64,000 nucleotides of DNA from DATCJU01 sp036562635 (GCA_036562635.1 DATCJU010000011.1:1-64000), one strand, 5' to 3'; positions 7,244 through 16,863 are shown, counted from the stretch's first letter. A program made the numbers and translations. The notes: generated from the sequence alone by a model not told the origin.

Positions 7244-9775
7244 TCAGGCCTGCTGGCCGCCGCCCAACAGGCGACGCAGCTCGGCGATCACCTCGCTGCG
7301 GTTGGCGCACCCCAGACGCTGCCGGATCCGCGCCATGTGGTGTTCGACGGTCTTGGCGGAGATGAACAGTCGGTCGGCCACCTCCCGGTAGGTGAGGCCG
7401 TCGAGCACCAGCCGGGCCACCTCCTGTTCACGCTCGCTGAGCACCCCCGCCGGGGAACGCGGGGCGGACTCGGCCACCGTCGCCGTGGCCTGGCGGTCCG
7501 GCTCGGCGGCGCGGCCCTTCAGCGCCCGGGCACAGTCCAGCAGGCGCACCATGGCCGCCCGGTCCGAGGTGTGGGTCGCGGCCTGTCCGACCAACCGCAC
7601 CGCGTCCCAGCACAATCCCACCCCGTGCAGGCCCCGCGCGGCGTCCTCCACCTGGTCCGGGTCGACCTTCCTGGCCATCACCGCCAACCAGCTGCGCGCC
7701 GCCGCGGCGGCCACCGTGGCGAACCGGCTGCTGCCGGCCAGCTCCTCCAGGGCGGCGGCCTGCTCGGCGGCCTCGGCCTGGTGGTCGGCGACGACGGCGG
7801 CGTGGAGACTGCTCCACCGCAGCACCGCGGTCCACACCGGAGGGTTGCCCAGGCGTTCCAGCAACGACCACGCCTCCAGCAGGTGCGCCTCCAACCGGTC
7901 ACGCTCCCCCAGACGAGTCGCAGCGACCAGAAGCTCCCCCAGGGGCAGCAGGGTGAACAGGTCCACCGCGTGCTGCATCACCGCCGCACAGCCGTACTCC
8001 CAGGCTCGGCGGAGCCCGGGCAGGTCGCTGGCGCGTCGAGCCAGCCCGACGTCCAGGGCGATGCCGAACAACCAGTCACGGGGCTCCAGAGCACCGGCGG
8101 CCCGGACGGTCGACAGGTGCTCGGCGGCCTGGGTGGTTCTGCCACGCACCATCGCCACCCACGCCCGCAACAGACGGTGCCGAGGAGCCATCAGGCCCGC
8201 GCCTATACCGGAGCTCTCGGCACGCTGCAGCACCGCGTCGGCGATGTCCAGCTCTCCGACGTGCAGGGCCAGCAGGGCGGCCAGCGCCGCTGGACTGTCG
8301 GGCAGGAGCGCGTCCCGTCCCGCCGGTTCCAGCAGGGTGGCGGCCCGGACGAGCATCGGCAGCGCCGCCGCGGGCCGCCCCGCCACCGACTCCCGCACCC
8401 CGTGCGCCATCAGGGAGGCGGCACCCCCCAGCAGGGTGGGTGGTGTCCCCGCCGACTCCCCGGACGAGGTAGCCAACATCTGCTCGGCCTCGGTGAGCCG
8501 GCCGGTACCGACCAGGCCGATCACCGCGAAAGCCGGAGCCGACCCCACCCCCGCCCACCGGTACAGCTCGGCGCTGCGACCGAGCTGCCCCCGATGTGCC
8601 AGCACGGCCGCCGCCACCTGGGCACCCTCGGCGCGGTCGGGTGCGTCGTCACAGGCGATCACCTGGTCGGCCAGCCGCAGCGCCGGGGCCAGGTTCCCGG
8701 CCAACGCAGCAGCCCGAGCCCAACGCACGGTGACCGCCCGCCCGGGGCCACCGGCGCTGGTCGCGGCCGCGAACAGCCTGGCCGACAGGGCCGGCTCCTC
8801 GGGCAGGGCCTCCTCGGCGGCTGCTGCGAACACCTCGGCCGCACACCCCCCACCGATCCCGGTGCCCAGCAACGGCCGAACCAGGTCGAGCACCGGCCCC
8901 CCGTGGGCGCGCTGCAGCTCGGCCAGCCGCTGCCGCACCCCCAGGCGCCGTTCGGCGGGGAACAACTCCCGCACCGCCCGCCGCACCAGAGGCACCAGTG
9001 TCCCGTCCCCCCGCACCAGTCCCGCCGACCGTGCTGCCTCTCCCACCTGCTCGACCCGCTCAGGCGGACAGCCCAGCAGGCCACCGAGCAGGTCGGTGCG
9101 CAACCCCATGCCGGCCTCGGCGGCCAACAGATACCGCTGCACGTCGTCGTCCAGGGCCTCCAGTTCCGGGCGGAGCCGGGCCACCACCGCGGCGGGGATG
9201 TCCGGGCTCTCCTCGGCCGGTCGGCCCGCCTGCCCCCAGGCGGCGGCCACCCACGCGACGAACCGGGGCACACCCCCGGTCTGCTCGCACACGAAGTCCA
9301 CCACCGCGGATGCGGGGACAGCGCCCAGCACCGTGGTCAGGTAGGCCGCGGTGCGGGTCCGGTCCAGCGGGGACAGCGCCAGCAGGAGCCCGGTGCACCC
9401 CACCAGACGGACCAACTCCCCCAGTGGTGTGGGACGCGGCCAGGGGCGGTAGGTGACGACGAGCCGCGCATCCCCACCGCGAGCCAGGTCGACCAGCCGG
9501 GCCAGCCGGGCCGCGTCGAGCTGGTGGGCGTCGTCGACCAACAGCACCGCCCCTTCGCGGGCATCCTCCATGACCCGCCCGACGCGGACGGGCTCGACAC
9601 CGGCCTCGCGGTAGCAGCGCTCGACCTCACGTAACAGAGTGGTCTTGCCGTATCCGCCGGGGGCGAGGATCCCGGCGCAGCGCGGGGCCAGCGGGTCGGC
9701 CGTGACGGCCTCCACCAGCTCTCGTGCCTGGTCGTCCAGTACCGGTCGGGGGTGGGCAGCTGTTCGGGCGGTCAA
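7244..9775 (-). CDS. LuxR/MalT-type large ATP-binding regulator (IniR-like)
   Basis: 843 residues. The N-terminus carries a STAND-type P-loop, APGGYGKTT (residues ~38-46), with a Walker B-like AVLLVDDAHQLD. The middle is a long helical, TPR-like array. The C-terminal ~65 residues are a LuxR helix-turn-helix (LSEREQEVARLVLDG, then ISAKTVEHHMARIRQRLG). The start is TTG at 9775, overlapping the Hsp70-like stop, so the two are translationally coupled. Mycobacterial iniBAC is controlled by IniR, a regulator of this build located next to the operon. Here it is two genes from iniB, so it is the likely regulator of this locus. Confidence 0.85.
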   Translation of the reverse strand: MTARTAAHPRPVLDDQARELVEAVTADPLAPRCAGILAPGGYGKTTLLREVERCYREAGVEPVRVGRVMEDAREGAVLLVDDAHQLDAARLARLVDLARGGDARLVVTYRPWPRPTPLGELVRLVGCTGLLLALSPLDRTRTAAYLTTVLGAVPASAVVDFVCEQTGGVPRFVAWVAAAWGQAGRPAEESPDIPAAVVARLRPELEALDDDVQRYLLAAEAGMGLRTDLLGGLLGCPPERVEQVGEAARSAGLVRGDGTLVPLVRRAVRELFPAERRLGVRQRLAELQRAHGGPVLDLVRPLLGTGIGGGCAAEVFAAAAEEALPEEPALSARLFAAATSAGGPGRAVTVRWARAAALAGNLAPALRLADQVIACDDAPDRAEGAQVAAAVLAHRGQLGRSAELYRWAGVGSAPAFAVIGLVGTGRLTEAEQMLATSSGESAGTPPTLLGGAASLMAHGVRESVAGRPAAALPMLVRAATLLEPAGRDALLPDSPAALAALLALHVGELDIADAVLQRAESSGIGAGLMAPRHRLLRAWVAMVRGRTTQAAEHLSTVRAAGALEPRDWLFGIALDVGLARRASDLPGLRRAWEYGCAAVMQHAVDLFTLLPLGELLVAATRLGERDRLEAHLLEAWSLLERLGNPPVWTAVLRWSSLHAAVVADHQAEAAEQAAALEELAGSSRFATVAAAAARSWLAVMARKVDPDQVEDAARGLHGVGLCWDAVRLVGQAATHTSDRAAMVRLLDCARALKGRAAEPDRQATATVAESAPRSPAGVLSEREQEVARLVLDGLTYREVADRLFISAKTVEHHMARIRQRLGCANRSEVIAELRRLLGGGQQA

Positions 9776-11340
9776 CGGCCGTCCTCGTCGTCGCTGGTCG
9801 TGGGAGCAGGGGTGGTCGGGTCGGGTGCGGTGGTCCCCGTCGAGGACGGAGGCACCGGGCGGGAAGACGGGTGCACGGTCGTGTCCTGGGGACCGGAGGC
9901 CGCACCGTCAGGAGCGGACAGGGGGGTGAGCCCGGCCTGCCAGGCGACCGTGAGCACAACGCCCAGGGCGAGCACCGCCCCCGCGAGCACACCGGGCTTG
10001 TCGTCCACGAGCACCTGCAGCCGGGAACGCCGTTCCGGCAGCTCCAGCGGCAGCACCTCCACCGGTGGGCGGGGCGGTGGGCTGTCCGTGCCCTCGGCCG
10101 GATCGTCATCGGCACCACCCGTGAGGACACGCGGCAGCACCGCGGTGGGGTCACCCGTCTGCACCGCCGAACCGCCTCCGGGGGAACCGAACATCCGGCA
10201 CACGGTCAGGGCCGCACCCCGGGCGATACCGGTGGCCGGATCCGGGGCGACGACCACAGGCCGCTTCACCTGGGCCCCCACCACCTCCGCCACCAGTGGG
10301 ACGCGACAGGAACCACCGACCAACAGGACCGCGTCCAGCCGGTCCGGGCCGACCCCACCGCCGAGCACCGTGCGCCGCAGCATGTCGGCGGCGACCTGCA
10401 CGGCGGGACGGATGAGTTCATGGAACCGGGGCCGGGTGATCCGCACCTGGGTGTGCAGGTGCGGCAGGTTCACCGCGACCACCGTCTCGGGGGTGGTCGA
10501 CAGGCGTTCCTTGGCCTCGGTGCACTCCTGCCGGAGCCGGTGCAGAGCCAGCCGGGTCTGCGGATCTGCGGGGTCCGCCCCGTCGAAGCGGCGCCCCAGC
10601 TCGGCCCGCAGGTGGGCGAACAGGACATCGTCGAAGTGGTCGCCGCCCAGGCACTCGCTGCTCTCGGCCCACCGGGTCACCTCGAACACCCCGTCACCGG
10701 TGCGACGCAGCACCGCCGCCCAGGCCACCGTGGCACCCAACCCGAGCACGGCGACGGCGTGCCCGCACGGCACCGGGTGGGTGACCGCGTACTCCTCGGC
10801 GGCCGCGACCGGCTCGGGCAGCAGGGTCACCCGGTCCAGGCCGACACGACACAGTGCCTGACGCAGCAGCCCGGTGCGGTACGCACCCCAGCTCACCGGG
10901 TGGGTGACCGCCACGTGCTCGGCGGGACCGCCCTCCCGGGCCGCGGCACGGTCCACCGCCCAGGACACCAGAGCCGCGGTGAGCTCCTGAGGCGAGTGGA
11001 ACCGATCCCCCACCACCATGGGGACGTCGTCGCCGACACGACGCAGGAACCGGCCGACCACCCGGTGCGGCTCGATCGGCAGGTGCCGCGTGGCGGCGTC
11101 CCCTGCCAGGCAGATGCCGCCCTCGCCCAGGTAGAGCAGTGACGCCGCGGTGTCCGAGCGGGCCCCCAACGGAACCGGACACACCCGCTCGGAGTCAGGA
11201 CCACCCAGGCGGCACACGACCGCCCCGGTGCGGCACATGCCCACGTCGACACCCAGGACGTAGGGCCGGCGACGCCGCCCTCCACCGGAAGTAGCAGTGG
11301 GTTCCGGCCGTTCGGCCTCAGGAGTTCTGCCCGTTCGCAT
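9772..11340 (-). CDS. Hsp70-like protein with C-terminal membrane anchor
   Basis: 522 residues from ATG 11340; a GTG at 11367 would add nine residues. The actin/Hsp70 ATPase fold is visible: VLGVDVGMCRTGAVVC (phosphate 1), TLLPEPVAAAEEYA, AVLGLGATVAWAAV (phosphate 2) and DAVLLVGGSCRVPLVAEVV (adenosine). The substrate-binding half of DnaK is missing. Instead there is a Pro/Asp-rich linker, one predicted transmembrane helix (~451-470, VLAGAVLALGVVLTVAW) and a ~50-residue Ser/Thr/Pro-rich tail. It is therefore not a classical chaperone, more likely a membrane-tethered sensor or assembly factor. It is coupled to the downstream LuxR-type gene and divergent from the iniB-like gene. Confidence 0.87.
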   Translation of the reverse strand: MRTGRTPEAERPEPTATSGGGRRRRPYVLGVDVGMCRTGAVVCRLGGPDSERVCPVPLGARSDTAASLLYLGEGGICLAGDAATRHLPIEPHRVVGRFLRRVGDDVPMVVGDRFHSPQELTAALVSWAVDRAAAREGGPAEHVAVTHPVSWGAYRTGLLRQALCRVGLDRVTLLPEPVAAAEEYAVTHPVPCGHAVAVLGLGATVAWAAVLRRTGDGVFEVTRWAESSECLGGDHFDDVLFAHLRAELGRRFDGADPADPQTRLALHRLRQECTEAKERLSTTPETVVAVNLPHLHTQVRITRPRFHELIRPAVQVAADMLRRTVLGGGVGPDRLDAVLLVGGSCRVPLVAEVVGAQVKRPVVVAPDPATGIARGAALTVCRMFGSPGGGSAVQTGDPTAVLPRVLTGGADDDPAEGTDSPPPRPPVEVLPLELPERRSRLQVLVDDKPGVLAGAVLALGVVLTVAWQAGLTPLSAPDGAASGPQDTTVHPSSRPVPPSSTGTTAPDPTTPAPTTSDDEDGR

Positions 11341-11359
11341 CAACCTGATAACCCGGACA

Positions 11360-11410
11360 GTGATCACTTGGTTACGCAGCGATCCCCTATCCCCCTAGGG
11401 AAGTGATCAC
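11360..11410. promoter_or_regulatory. Two GTGATCAC palindromes in the divergent ini-like promoter
   Basis: The palindromic octamer GTGATCAC occurs at 11360-11367 and again at 11403-11410, 43 bp apart (about four helical turns). The flanks are complementary (ACTT on one side, AAGT on the other). They lie in the 199-bp region between the divergent Hsp70-like and IniB-like genes. They are good candidates for the operator of the LuxR-type regulator (inference). Confidence 0.45.
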
Positions 11411-11539
11411 GACAACCCCCCGGAGGGAGATTGGACAACTCGGCGTAAGCCCCGATGGCAAACGGACGCATGATCCCTAGCGTTCGGAGCAGGGGCGAGG
11501 CTCCGCCCCGGTACCTGACAGTCTTCGAGGAGAACCCCG

Positions 11540-12622
11540 ATGCAGCACCAGGCGCAGACCCTGCACGACTTCGTCCTCTCCCTGCTCCGCGACCCGACGG
11601 CCCGGGCGGCCTTCGACGCCGACCCCGAGACCGTCCTGCAGGAGGCCGGGTTGGGTGACATCACGGCACTGGACGTGCAGGAGACCATCCCCCTGGTCCT
11701 GGACTACGCCTCCGTGCCGGGAGTGGACGGGATCGACACGGGCCTGACCGAGCTGCCGACCGACACGACGGACACCGACCTGTCCACCGCCATCCAGCAG
11801 CTGCAGCTGGTCACCCAGCAGCTGACGGGGCAGGGAACGGCCGTGAAGGTGCACGGCCACACCACGTCTGACCTGGCCGACACGGCGGTGGACCTCGACG
11901 GCTCCGGTGCCGGCACCGACCTGTCCGCGGCCACCGACGTGGCCGACGTGCTCGACACCGACACGGCGAGCCTGACTGAGAATCTCGTGAACGGTGCCGT
12001 AGCGAACGGCGTGTCCGACTCGCTGCAGAACTCCACGGTCGGCCTGCAGGTGGCCACCGCCTCCACCCTGGCCAGCGACTACGTCGGCACCGTCACCCTG
12101 CCGGGAGCGACCGCCGGGGTCGCCGCCGTCCCGGGCGCGTCCACGGGCGCGGAGGTCGGTGTACCCGCCGACCTGTCCGCGGCCACCGACGTGGCCGACG
12201 TGCTCGACACCGACACGGTCAACCTCGAGGGAGCCACGACCGACGTCGTTGAGGCCCCGGTGGACGAGGTCGTGGCGAGCACCGGCGACGCACTCGACCC
12301 GCTGGCGGACCAGGTGCAGTCCACCCTGGACGCCAGCCTGGCCCCCGCCCTCGATGCCGTGAACGCCGCCACCGCACCCGCCCTGGGCCTGGTGCAGACC
12401 GGAGTGCAGACTGGCACCGTCCCGGGTCTGGACGTGACCGAGAACCTCGCCGACGGGGTGCGCGCCGACCTGCCGACCGACACGCCGACGACCCTGCCGG
12501 CCACCGACGACCTGTCCGGTGCCCTGCCCTCGGGTGTCGGTGACGTGGTGAACGTCGTGAACGACGCCGCCACCGGGCTGACCCAGACCCTGAACACGGG
12601 TGACCTGGACCTGGGGCTCTGA
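11540..12622 (+). CDS. IniB-like repeat protein
   Basis: 360 residues. The N-terminal ~50 residues match the IniB N-terminal domain (HDFVLSLLRDPTARAAFDADPETVLQEAGL). The rest is a low-complexity, strongly acidic Ala/Asp/Thr/Val-rich tract with repeats of the type DLSAATDVADVLDTDT. It has no signal peptide and no membrane helix. A GAGGAG ribosome site precedes the ATG. Mycobacterial IniB is the glycine-rich first product of the isoniazid-inducible iniBAC operon, with no settled function. Here the repeat region is Asp/Ala-rich instead. It is the first gene of the rightward ini-like operon. Confidence 0.85.
   Translation: MQHQAQTLHDFVLSLLRDPTARAAFDADPETVLQEAGLGDITALDVQETIPLVLDYASVPGVDGIDTGLTELPTDTTDTDLSTAIQQLQLVTQQLTGQGTAVKVHGHTTSDLADTAVDLDGSGAGTDLSAATDVADVLDTDTASLTENLVNGAVANGVSDSLQNSTVGLQVATASTLASDYVGTVTLPGATAGVAAVPGASTGAEVGVPADLSAATDVADVLDTDTVNLEGATTDVVEAPVDEVVASTGDALDPLADQVQSTLDASLAPALDAVNAATAPALGLVQTGVQTGTVPGLDVTENLADGVRADLPTDTPTTLPATDDLSGALPSGVGDVVNVVNDAATGLTQTLNTGDLDLGL
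11916..11966 (+). repeat. 51-bp direct repeat inside the iniB-like gene, copy 1
   Basis: This encodes the repeat around LSAATDVADVLDTDT. The 51 bp are identical to 12168-12218, including synonymous positions, so the copies arose recently or are kept identical by gene conversion. Confidence 0.85.
12168..12218 (+). repeat. 51-bp direct repeat inside the iniB-like gene, copy 2
   Basis: Identical to 11916-11966, in the same reading frame, 252 bp (84 codons) apart. Slippage or recombination between the copies would delete exactly 84 residues in frame. Confidence 0.85.
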
Positions 12623-12721
12623 GCGGGATCCCACAGCGACACGGTCACGCACGGGGCGGACCGGTCGGGCCGACCGGTCCGCCCACGGCGTCACACGACG
12701 GCAACGGAGCACGGTGACCGC

Positions 12722-14530
12722 GTGATGACACCGTCCTGGCTCGGTGTCCTCGACGACACCATCCGACTGTGCGCCGCAGTGCACCGTCCCGATCTGGTGG
12801 ACCGGCTGCGACGCAAACGGACACAGCTGCTCGACCCGGCCCTGCGCCTGCTGGTGGTGGGTGAACCGAAGCAGGGCAAGAGTCAGTTGATCAACGCGCT
12901 GCTCAACGCGCCGGTGTGCCCGGTGGGAGACGACGTGACCACCAGGATCCCCACACTGGTGCGCCACGCCGACACCCCCCAGGCGGTCCTGGTCACCCGC
13001 CCCGCGTCCGGCACCCCACCGGTACCGCGACGGCTCCCCGTCCCCGTCGACGAACTGGCCGCACACGTCACCGGGCAGGCCCACCACGAGCCGGGCGTCG
13101 TCCCCGACCACGTCGAGATCGGGCTGCCCCGCACACTGCTCGCCACCGGCCTGACCCTGGTGGACACCCCCGCCGTGGGCGGACCGGACCCCACCTGTAC
13201 CCAGGCCACCCTGGCCGCCCTGGATCTGGCCGACGCCGTGGTGCTGGTCTCCGACGCCACGTGCGAGCTGTCACCGACCGAACTGGACCTGCTGCGCCAC
13301 CTGACCGGAGCCTGTCCGCAGGTACTGGTCGCCCTCACCAAGACCGACATCACCCCGCACTGGCGCCGGGTGGCCGACCGCAACCGCGACCACCTGGCCC
13401 GGGCGGGCCTCACCGTCCCACTCGTCCCGCTCTCGGCCACACTACGCCTCCGCGCCGCCGAAACCGGGGACACCACCCTCAACGCCGAGTCGGGGTTCCC
13501 CGACCTGCTCGGCCACCTGCGTCGCGCCGTGGCAGGCAAACGGGACCTGCTCGCCCGCCGGGCGGTGGTCGCCGTCTCCGGTGCAGCCCTGCGGCACCTG
13601 GCCAGCCCACCTCGTCCCGAGGTCACCTCCGCCGCCGAGACGCGACTGCAGGCCGCCCAGCAGGAGCTGGAACAGCTCCGCCGCTGCACCACCCGCTGGC
13701 AGAACACCCTCACGGACGCCATGACCGACCTGATGTCGGACATCGAGTACGACCTGCGCGACCGCACCCGCGCGCTCCTGCGGGAGGTCGACCGGATCCT
13801 CGACCAGGCCGATCCCGCGGTCTTCTGGGACCAGTTCCAGCACTGGCTGCACGAGAACCTGACCCGGGCCGCCGAGGCCAACCTGGCCTGGCTGCTGGAA
13901 CACCTGGAGTGGATCGCCGAGAAGGTCGCCCGGGTCTTCCCCCCGCACCAGCGGCACCGGCTGCCCGACCCCACCCCCGATCTCCCGGGGGAGCTGCAGG
14001 ACTACCTGGGAAAGGTGGACACCCCGGTCATGGAACACTTCACCGCCAACCAGAAGATCTTCACCGTCCTGCGCGGCTCCTACGGTGGGGTGCTCATGTT
14101 CGGGCTGGTCACCAGCCTGGCCGGGCTGCCGCTGCTCAACCCGGTCTCCCTGGGCGCCGGCGCCGTCTTCGGCGGCAAGAGCCTGCGTGACGAGAACACC
14201 ACCCGGCTGCGCCGCCGCCAGGCCGCGGCCAAGGCCGCCGCACAACGTCACGTCGACGACTTCTTCCTGCGCTTCGGCAAGGCCGTCAAGGACGGCGCCC
14301 GGGCCGTGCAGCGTCGGTTGCGGGACCACTTCACCGAGGTGACCACCCAACTGCAGCAGAACATCCTGGAGGAGATCCGGCAGGCCCAGCAGGCCGTCCA
14401 ACGGGAGACCACCGAACGTGCCCGCCGTCAACGCGAGCACCAGCAGATCACCGCACTGCAGCAGCGGATCCAGGCACTGGCGGACACCCTCGCGGTGGCC
14501 GGGAACCCGCGGCTGGGGATCACCGCATGA
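12722..14530 (+). CDS. Dynamin-like GTPase, IniA-like
   Basis: 602 residues (GTG 12722, or ATG 12725). G1 is GEPKQGKS (residues 47-54), G3 is DTPAVGG and G4 is TKTD. Helical regions characteristic of bacterial dynamin-like proteins follow. A hydrophobic paddle (GGVLMFGLVTSLAGLPLLNPVSLGAG) lies around residues 455-480, and the C-terminus is a Gln/Arg-rich coiled coil. Mycobacterial IniA is a membrane-fission GTPase linked to envelope-drug tolerance. It is second in the operon, and its stop overlaps the next start (ATGA), implying translational coupling. Confidence 0.88.
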   Translation: MMTPSWLGVLDDTIRLCAAVHRPDLVDRLRRKRTQLLDPALRLLVVGEPKQGKSQLINALLNAPVCPVGDDVTTRIPTLVRHADTPQAVLVTRPASGTPPVPRRLPVPVDELAAHVTGQAHHEPGVVPDHVEIGLPRTLLATGLTLVDTPAVGGPDPTCTQATLAALDLADAVVLVSDATCELSPTELDLLRHLTGACPQVLVALTKTDITPHWRRVADRNRDHLARAGLTVPLVPLSATLRLRAAETGDTTLNAESGFPDLLGHLRRAVAGKRDLLARRAVVAVSGAALRHLASPPRPEVTSAAETRLQAAQQELEQLRRCTTRWQNTLTDAMTDLMSDIEYDLRDRTRALLREVDRILDQADPAVFWDQFQHWLHENLTRAAEANLAWLLEHLEWIAEKVARVFPPHQRHRLPDPTPDLPGELQDYLGKVDTPVMEHFTANQKIFTVLRGSYGGVLMFGLVTSLAGLPLLNPVSLGAGAVFGGKSLRDENTTRLRRRQAAAKAAAQRHVDDFFLRFGKAVKDGARAVQRRLRDHFTEVTTQLQQNILEEIRQAQQAVQRETTERARRQREHQQITALQQRIQALADTLAVAGNPRLGITA

Positions 14531-15993
14531 GACCGACGACCGGCACACTGATCGACGCGGTCCGGGCCCTGTTGCACCACGCACTCGGCCTGTACCGGGG
14601 CAGCCCACGCGCCACCCACTGGCTACGCCGTCACCTGGCCCGCCTGGACGAACCGTTGAGCATCGCCGTCGCCGGCCTGCCGGGAAGCGGGAAATCCACC
14701 CTGATCAACGCCCTCGTCGGTGAACAGGTGGCTCCCGTCACCCTGCCCGACGGCGCCCCGGTGCCCACCTGGTACCGGTACGGACCGGCCCTCCGGGCCC
14801 AACTGCACCCGACCCAGGGCCCGCCCCGCGACCTGCCGGCGACCCATGCCGACCGGCGGCTGCACCTGGACACACCCCCCTGGCCGGCGCAGCAGACCCA
14901 CCGGATCGTGGTCGACCTGCCTGCTCGGGCACTGCGTGAGTCGCTCCTGGTCGACACCCCACCCGTCACCCCCACCACCCCGGCGGGGAGCGGCCCCACC
15001 GCCCAGCAGGTCACCGTGGAGACCGACGCCCTGCTGTACCTGGCGCACCCCCTGCGAGGCACCGACCTGCACTTCCTGCAGGCCGGCCATGACCACCCCA
15101 TCGCCCGGTTCACCCCGGTGACCACGATCCTGGTCCTCGCCCGTGCCGACGAGATCGGCGGGATGCGCGTCGACGCCGTCACCACCGCCCGACGGATCGC
15201 CCGCCGTCGGCACCGTGACGTGGCACTGCACGGGCTGTGCCAGAACGTGGTGGCGGTGGCCGGACTGGTCGCGCAGGCCGGGCGCACCCTGCGCGAGGAG
15301 GAGTTCACGGCACTGACGGAACTGGCCCACCTGCCACGCACCGAGCTGGAGGACGCACTGCTGTCCACGGACCGGTTCGGCGCCCCCGACAGCCCACTCC
15401 CCCTGGACGCCGCCCGACGTCGACACCTGTTGGACCGGCTGGGCCCGTTCGGGATCCGCCTCGCCACCGTCCTCGTCCGCCAGGGCTGCACCACCCCCAC
15501 CGCCCTGGCCGCGCAGCTGGTACAGCGCAGCGGGCTGAGCGAACTGCGTGACGCCATCCGCTCGTGCTTCGTCGACCGGCGGGACGTGCTCAAGGCCCGC
15601 TCGGCGCTCCTGGCGCTGGAGGTGGTCCTCCGCCACGAACCCCACCCCGAGGCCTCCCGCCTGCTCGCGAACCTGGAGGCCCTGTTGGCCGGGGCACACG
15701 ACTTCCAGGAGCTGCGTGCCCTCGCCGCCCTGCACAGCGGACGCACCGTGCTGCCCGGGAAGCTGGGCCCGCTGGCCCGCCGTCTCCTGGGCGGAGAAGG
15801 CACCACCCTGGTCAAGCGGCTGGGCCTGGGCCGTCCGACCGATCCCGACACCCTGCGCACGGCCGTCCTCGACGCGCTGCGGCACTGGCAGGAGCAGGTG
15901 ACCAACCCACTGCTGGACACCGACCAGCAGCAGGTGGCCCGTGTGGTGCTGCGCAGCTGCGAGGGAATGCTCGCCCGGCTCCGGGTGAGCTGA
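14527..15993 (+). CDS. Dynamin-like GTPase partner, IniC-like
   Basis: 488 residues. The P-loop is GLPGSGKS (residues 50-57), there is a VDTPPVTPT switch-like segment, and ARADEIGG replaces the usual TKxD G4. No obvious membrane paddle is seen, unlike the preceding protein. The start ATG lies within the upstream stop (ATGA), so the two GTPases are probably made in fixed ratio and may act as a pair, as in bacterial two-dynamin systems. It is the last gene of the ini-like operon. Confidence 0.85.
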   Translation: MRPTTGTLIDAVRALLHHALGLYRGSPRATHWLRRHLARLDEPLSIAVAGLPGSGKSTLINALVGEQVAPVTLPDGAPVPTWYRYGPALRAQLHPTQGPPRDLPATHADRRLHLDTPPWPAQQTHRIVVDLPARALRESLLVDTPPVTPTTPAGSGPTAQQVTVETDALLYLAHPLRGTDLHFLQAGHDHPIARFTPVTTILVLARADEIGGMRVDAVTTARRIARRRHRDVALHGLCQNVVAVAGLVAQAGRTLREEEFTALTELAHLPRTELEDALLSTDRFGAPDSPLPLDAARRRHLLDRLGPFGIRLATVLVRQGCTTPTALAAQLVQRSGLSELRDAIRSCFVDRRDVLKARSALLALEVVLRHEPHPEASRLLANLEALLAGAHDFQELRALAALHSGRTVLPGKLGPLARRLLGGEGTTLVKRLGLGRPTDPDTLRTAVLDALRHWQEQVTNPLLDTDQQQVARVVLRSCEGMLARLRVS

Positions 15994-16140
15994 CCGCAGC
16001 CCACCGAGGCCAACCGCGACGGAGCAACGGCACCGGATGCGGACACGAACCCCGGACACCGACGGTCCCGGCGGCACCCGGGTGGAGCCACACCGCAGAC
16101 CAGGTGCCGAGGCGTGCGATCTGCTCCCTCAGCCGATGGC

Positions 16141-16857
16141 CTAGCGGCCGGTGGACCCACCCACGACCGCGTCGGAGGTGGGCACCGCCGCCCGACCCTG
16201 CTGGTCCTGCGCCGAATCGGCCGGCTTCGGCAGCAACGCCGCCAGATCACCCCCGGTGTCGTTGACCCGCAGCACGAACGGCCGGATCTCGGTGTAGCGG
16301 ATCACGCTGATCGAACAGGGTTCGACCACCAACCGCTGGAAGGAGTCCAGGTGCAGCCCGAGCGCGTCCGCCAGCACCGCCTTGATCACGTCCCCGTGGC
16401 TGCACGCCAGCCACACCGCGTCCGGCCCGTGCTCGGCAGCCACCCGTGCATCGTGCTCCCGTACCGCGGCCACCGCCCGGGCCTGCACCGCGGCCAGCCC
16501 CTCCCCTTGCGGGAATACCGCCGCCGACGGGTGCTGCTGCACCACCCGCCACAGTGGATCCTCCACCAGTTCCCGCAGCTCACGCCCCGTCCAGGAACCG
16601 TAGTCCACCTCGGCCAACCGAGGTTCGACCACCGCCTGCACCCCACGCTGCTCCAGCAGCGGTGCCAACGTCTCCTGGCAGCGCTGCAACGGGGAACTGA
16701 CCACCGCCGAGAGCGGAAGCCCCGAGAGTCGGGACACCAGTGCGGTGGCCTGTTCGATACCGACCGGATCCAGCCCGACCCCCGGGGTCCGCCCGGCGAG
16801 CACACCGGACCCGTTGGCGGTCGATCGCGCGTGCCGGAGCAGAACCACGGTTGCCAC
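16141..16857 (-). CDS. Histidine phosphatase (phosphoglycerate mutase-like)
   Basis: 238 residues from GTG 16857. The catalytic motif LLRHARSTANG lies at the N-terminus, the second Arg is in SSPLQRCQETL, a Glu is in VDYGSWTGRELREL, and the second catalytic His is in LACSHGDVIKA. The order histidine phosphatase - uppP - LLM oxidoreductase nearby is common in actinobacteria. The substrate is unknown. A TAGGCT box 6 nt upstream suggests a leaderless transcript. Confidence 0.9.
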   Translation of the reverse strand: MATVVLLRHARSTANGSGVLAGRTPGVGLDPVGIEQATALVSRLSGLPLSAVVSSPLQRCQETLAPLLEQRGVQAVVEPRLAEVDYGSWTGRELRELVEDPLWRVVQQHPSAAVFPQGEGLAAVQARAVAAVREHDARVAAEHGPDAVWLACSHGDVIKAVLADALGLHLDSFQRLVVEPCSISVIRYTEIRPFVLRVNDTGGDLAALLPKPADSAQDQQGRAAVPTSDAVVGGSTGR

Positions 16858-16863
16858 GTTCGC

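Noticed and set aside
7199..9634. An 811-residue plus-strand frame opposite the LuxR-type gene
   Set aside because: No domains and extreme Gln/Arg/His composition; the opposite strand has clear P-loop and HTH motifs.
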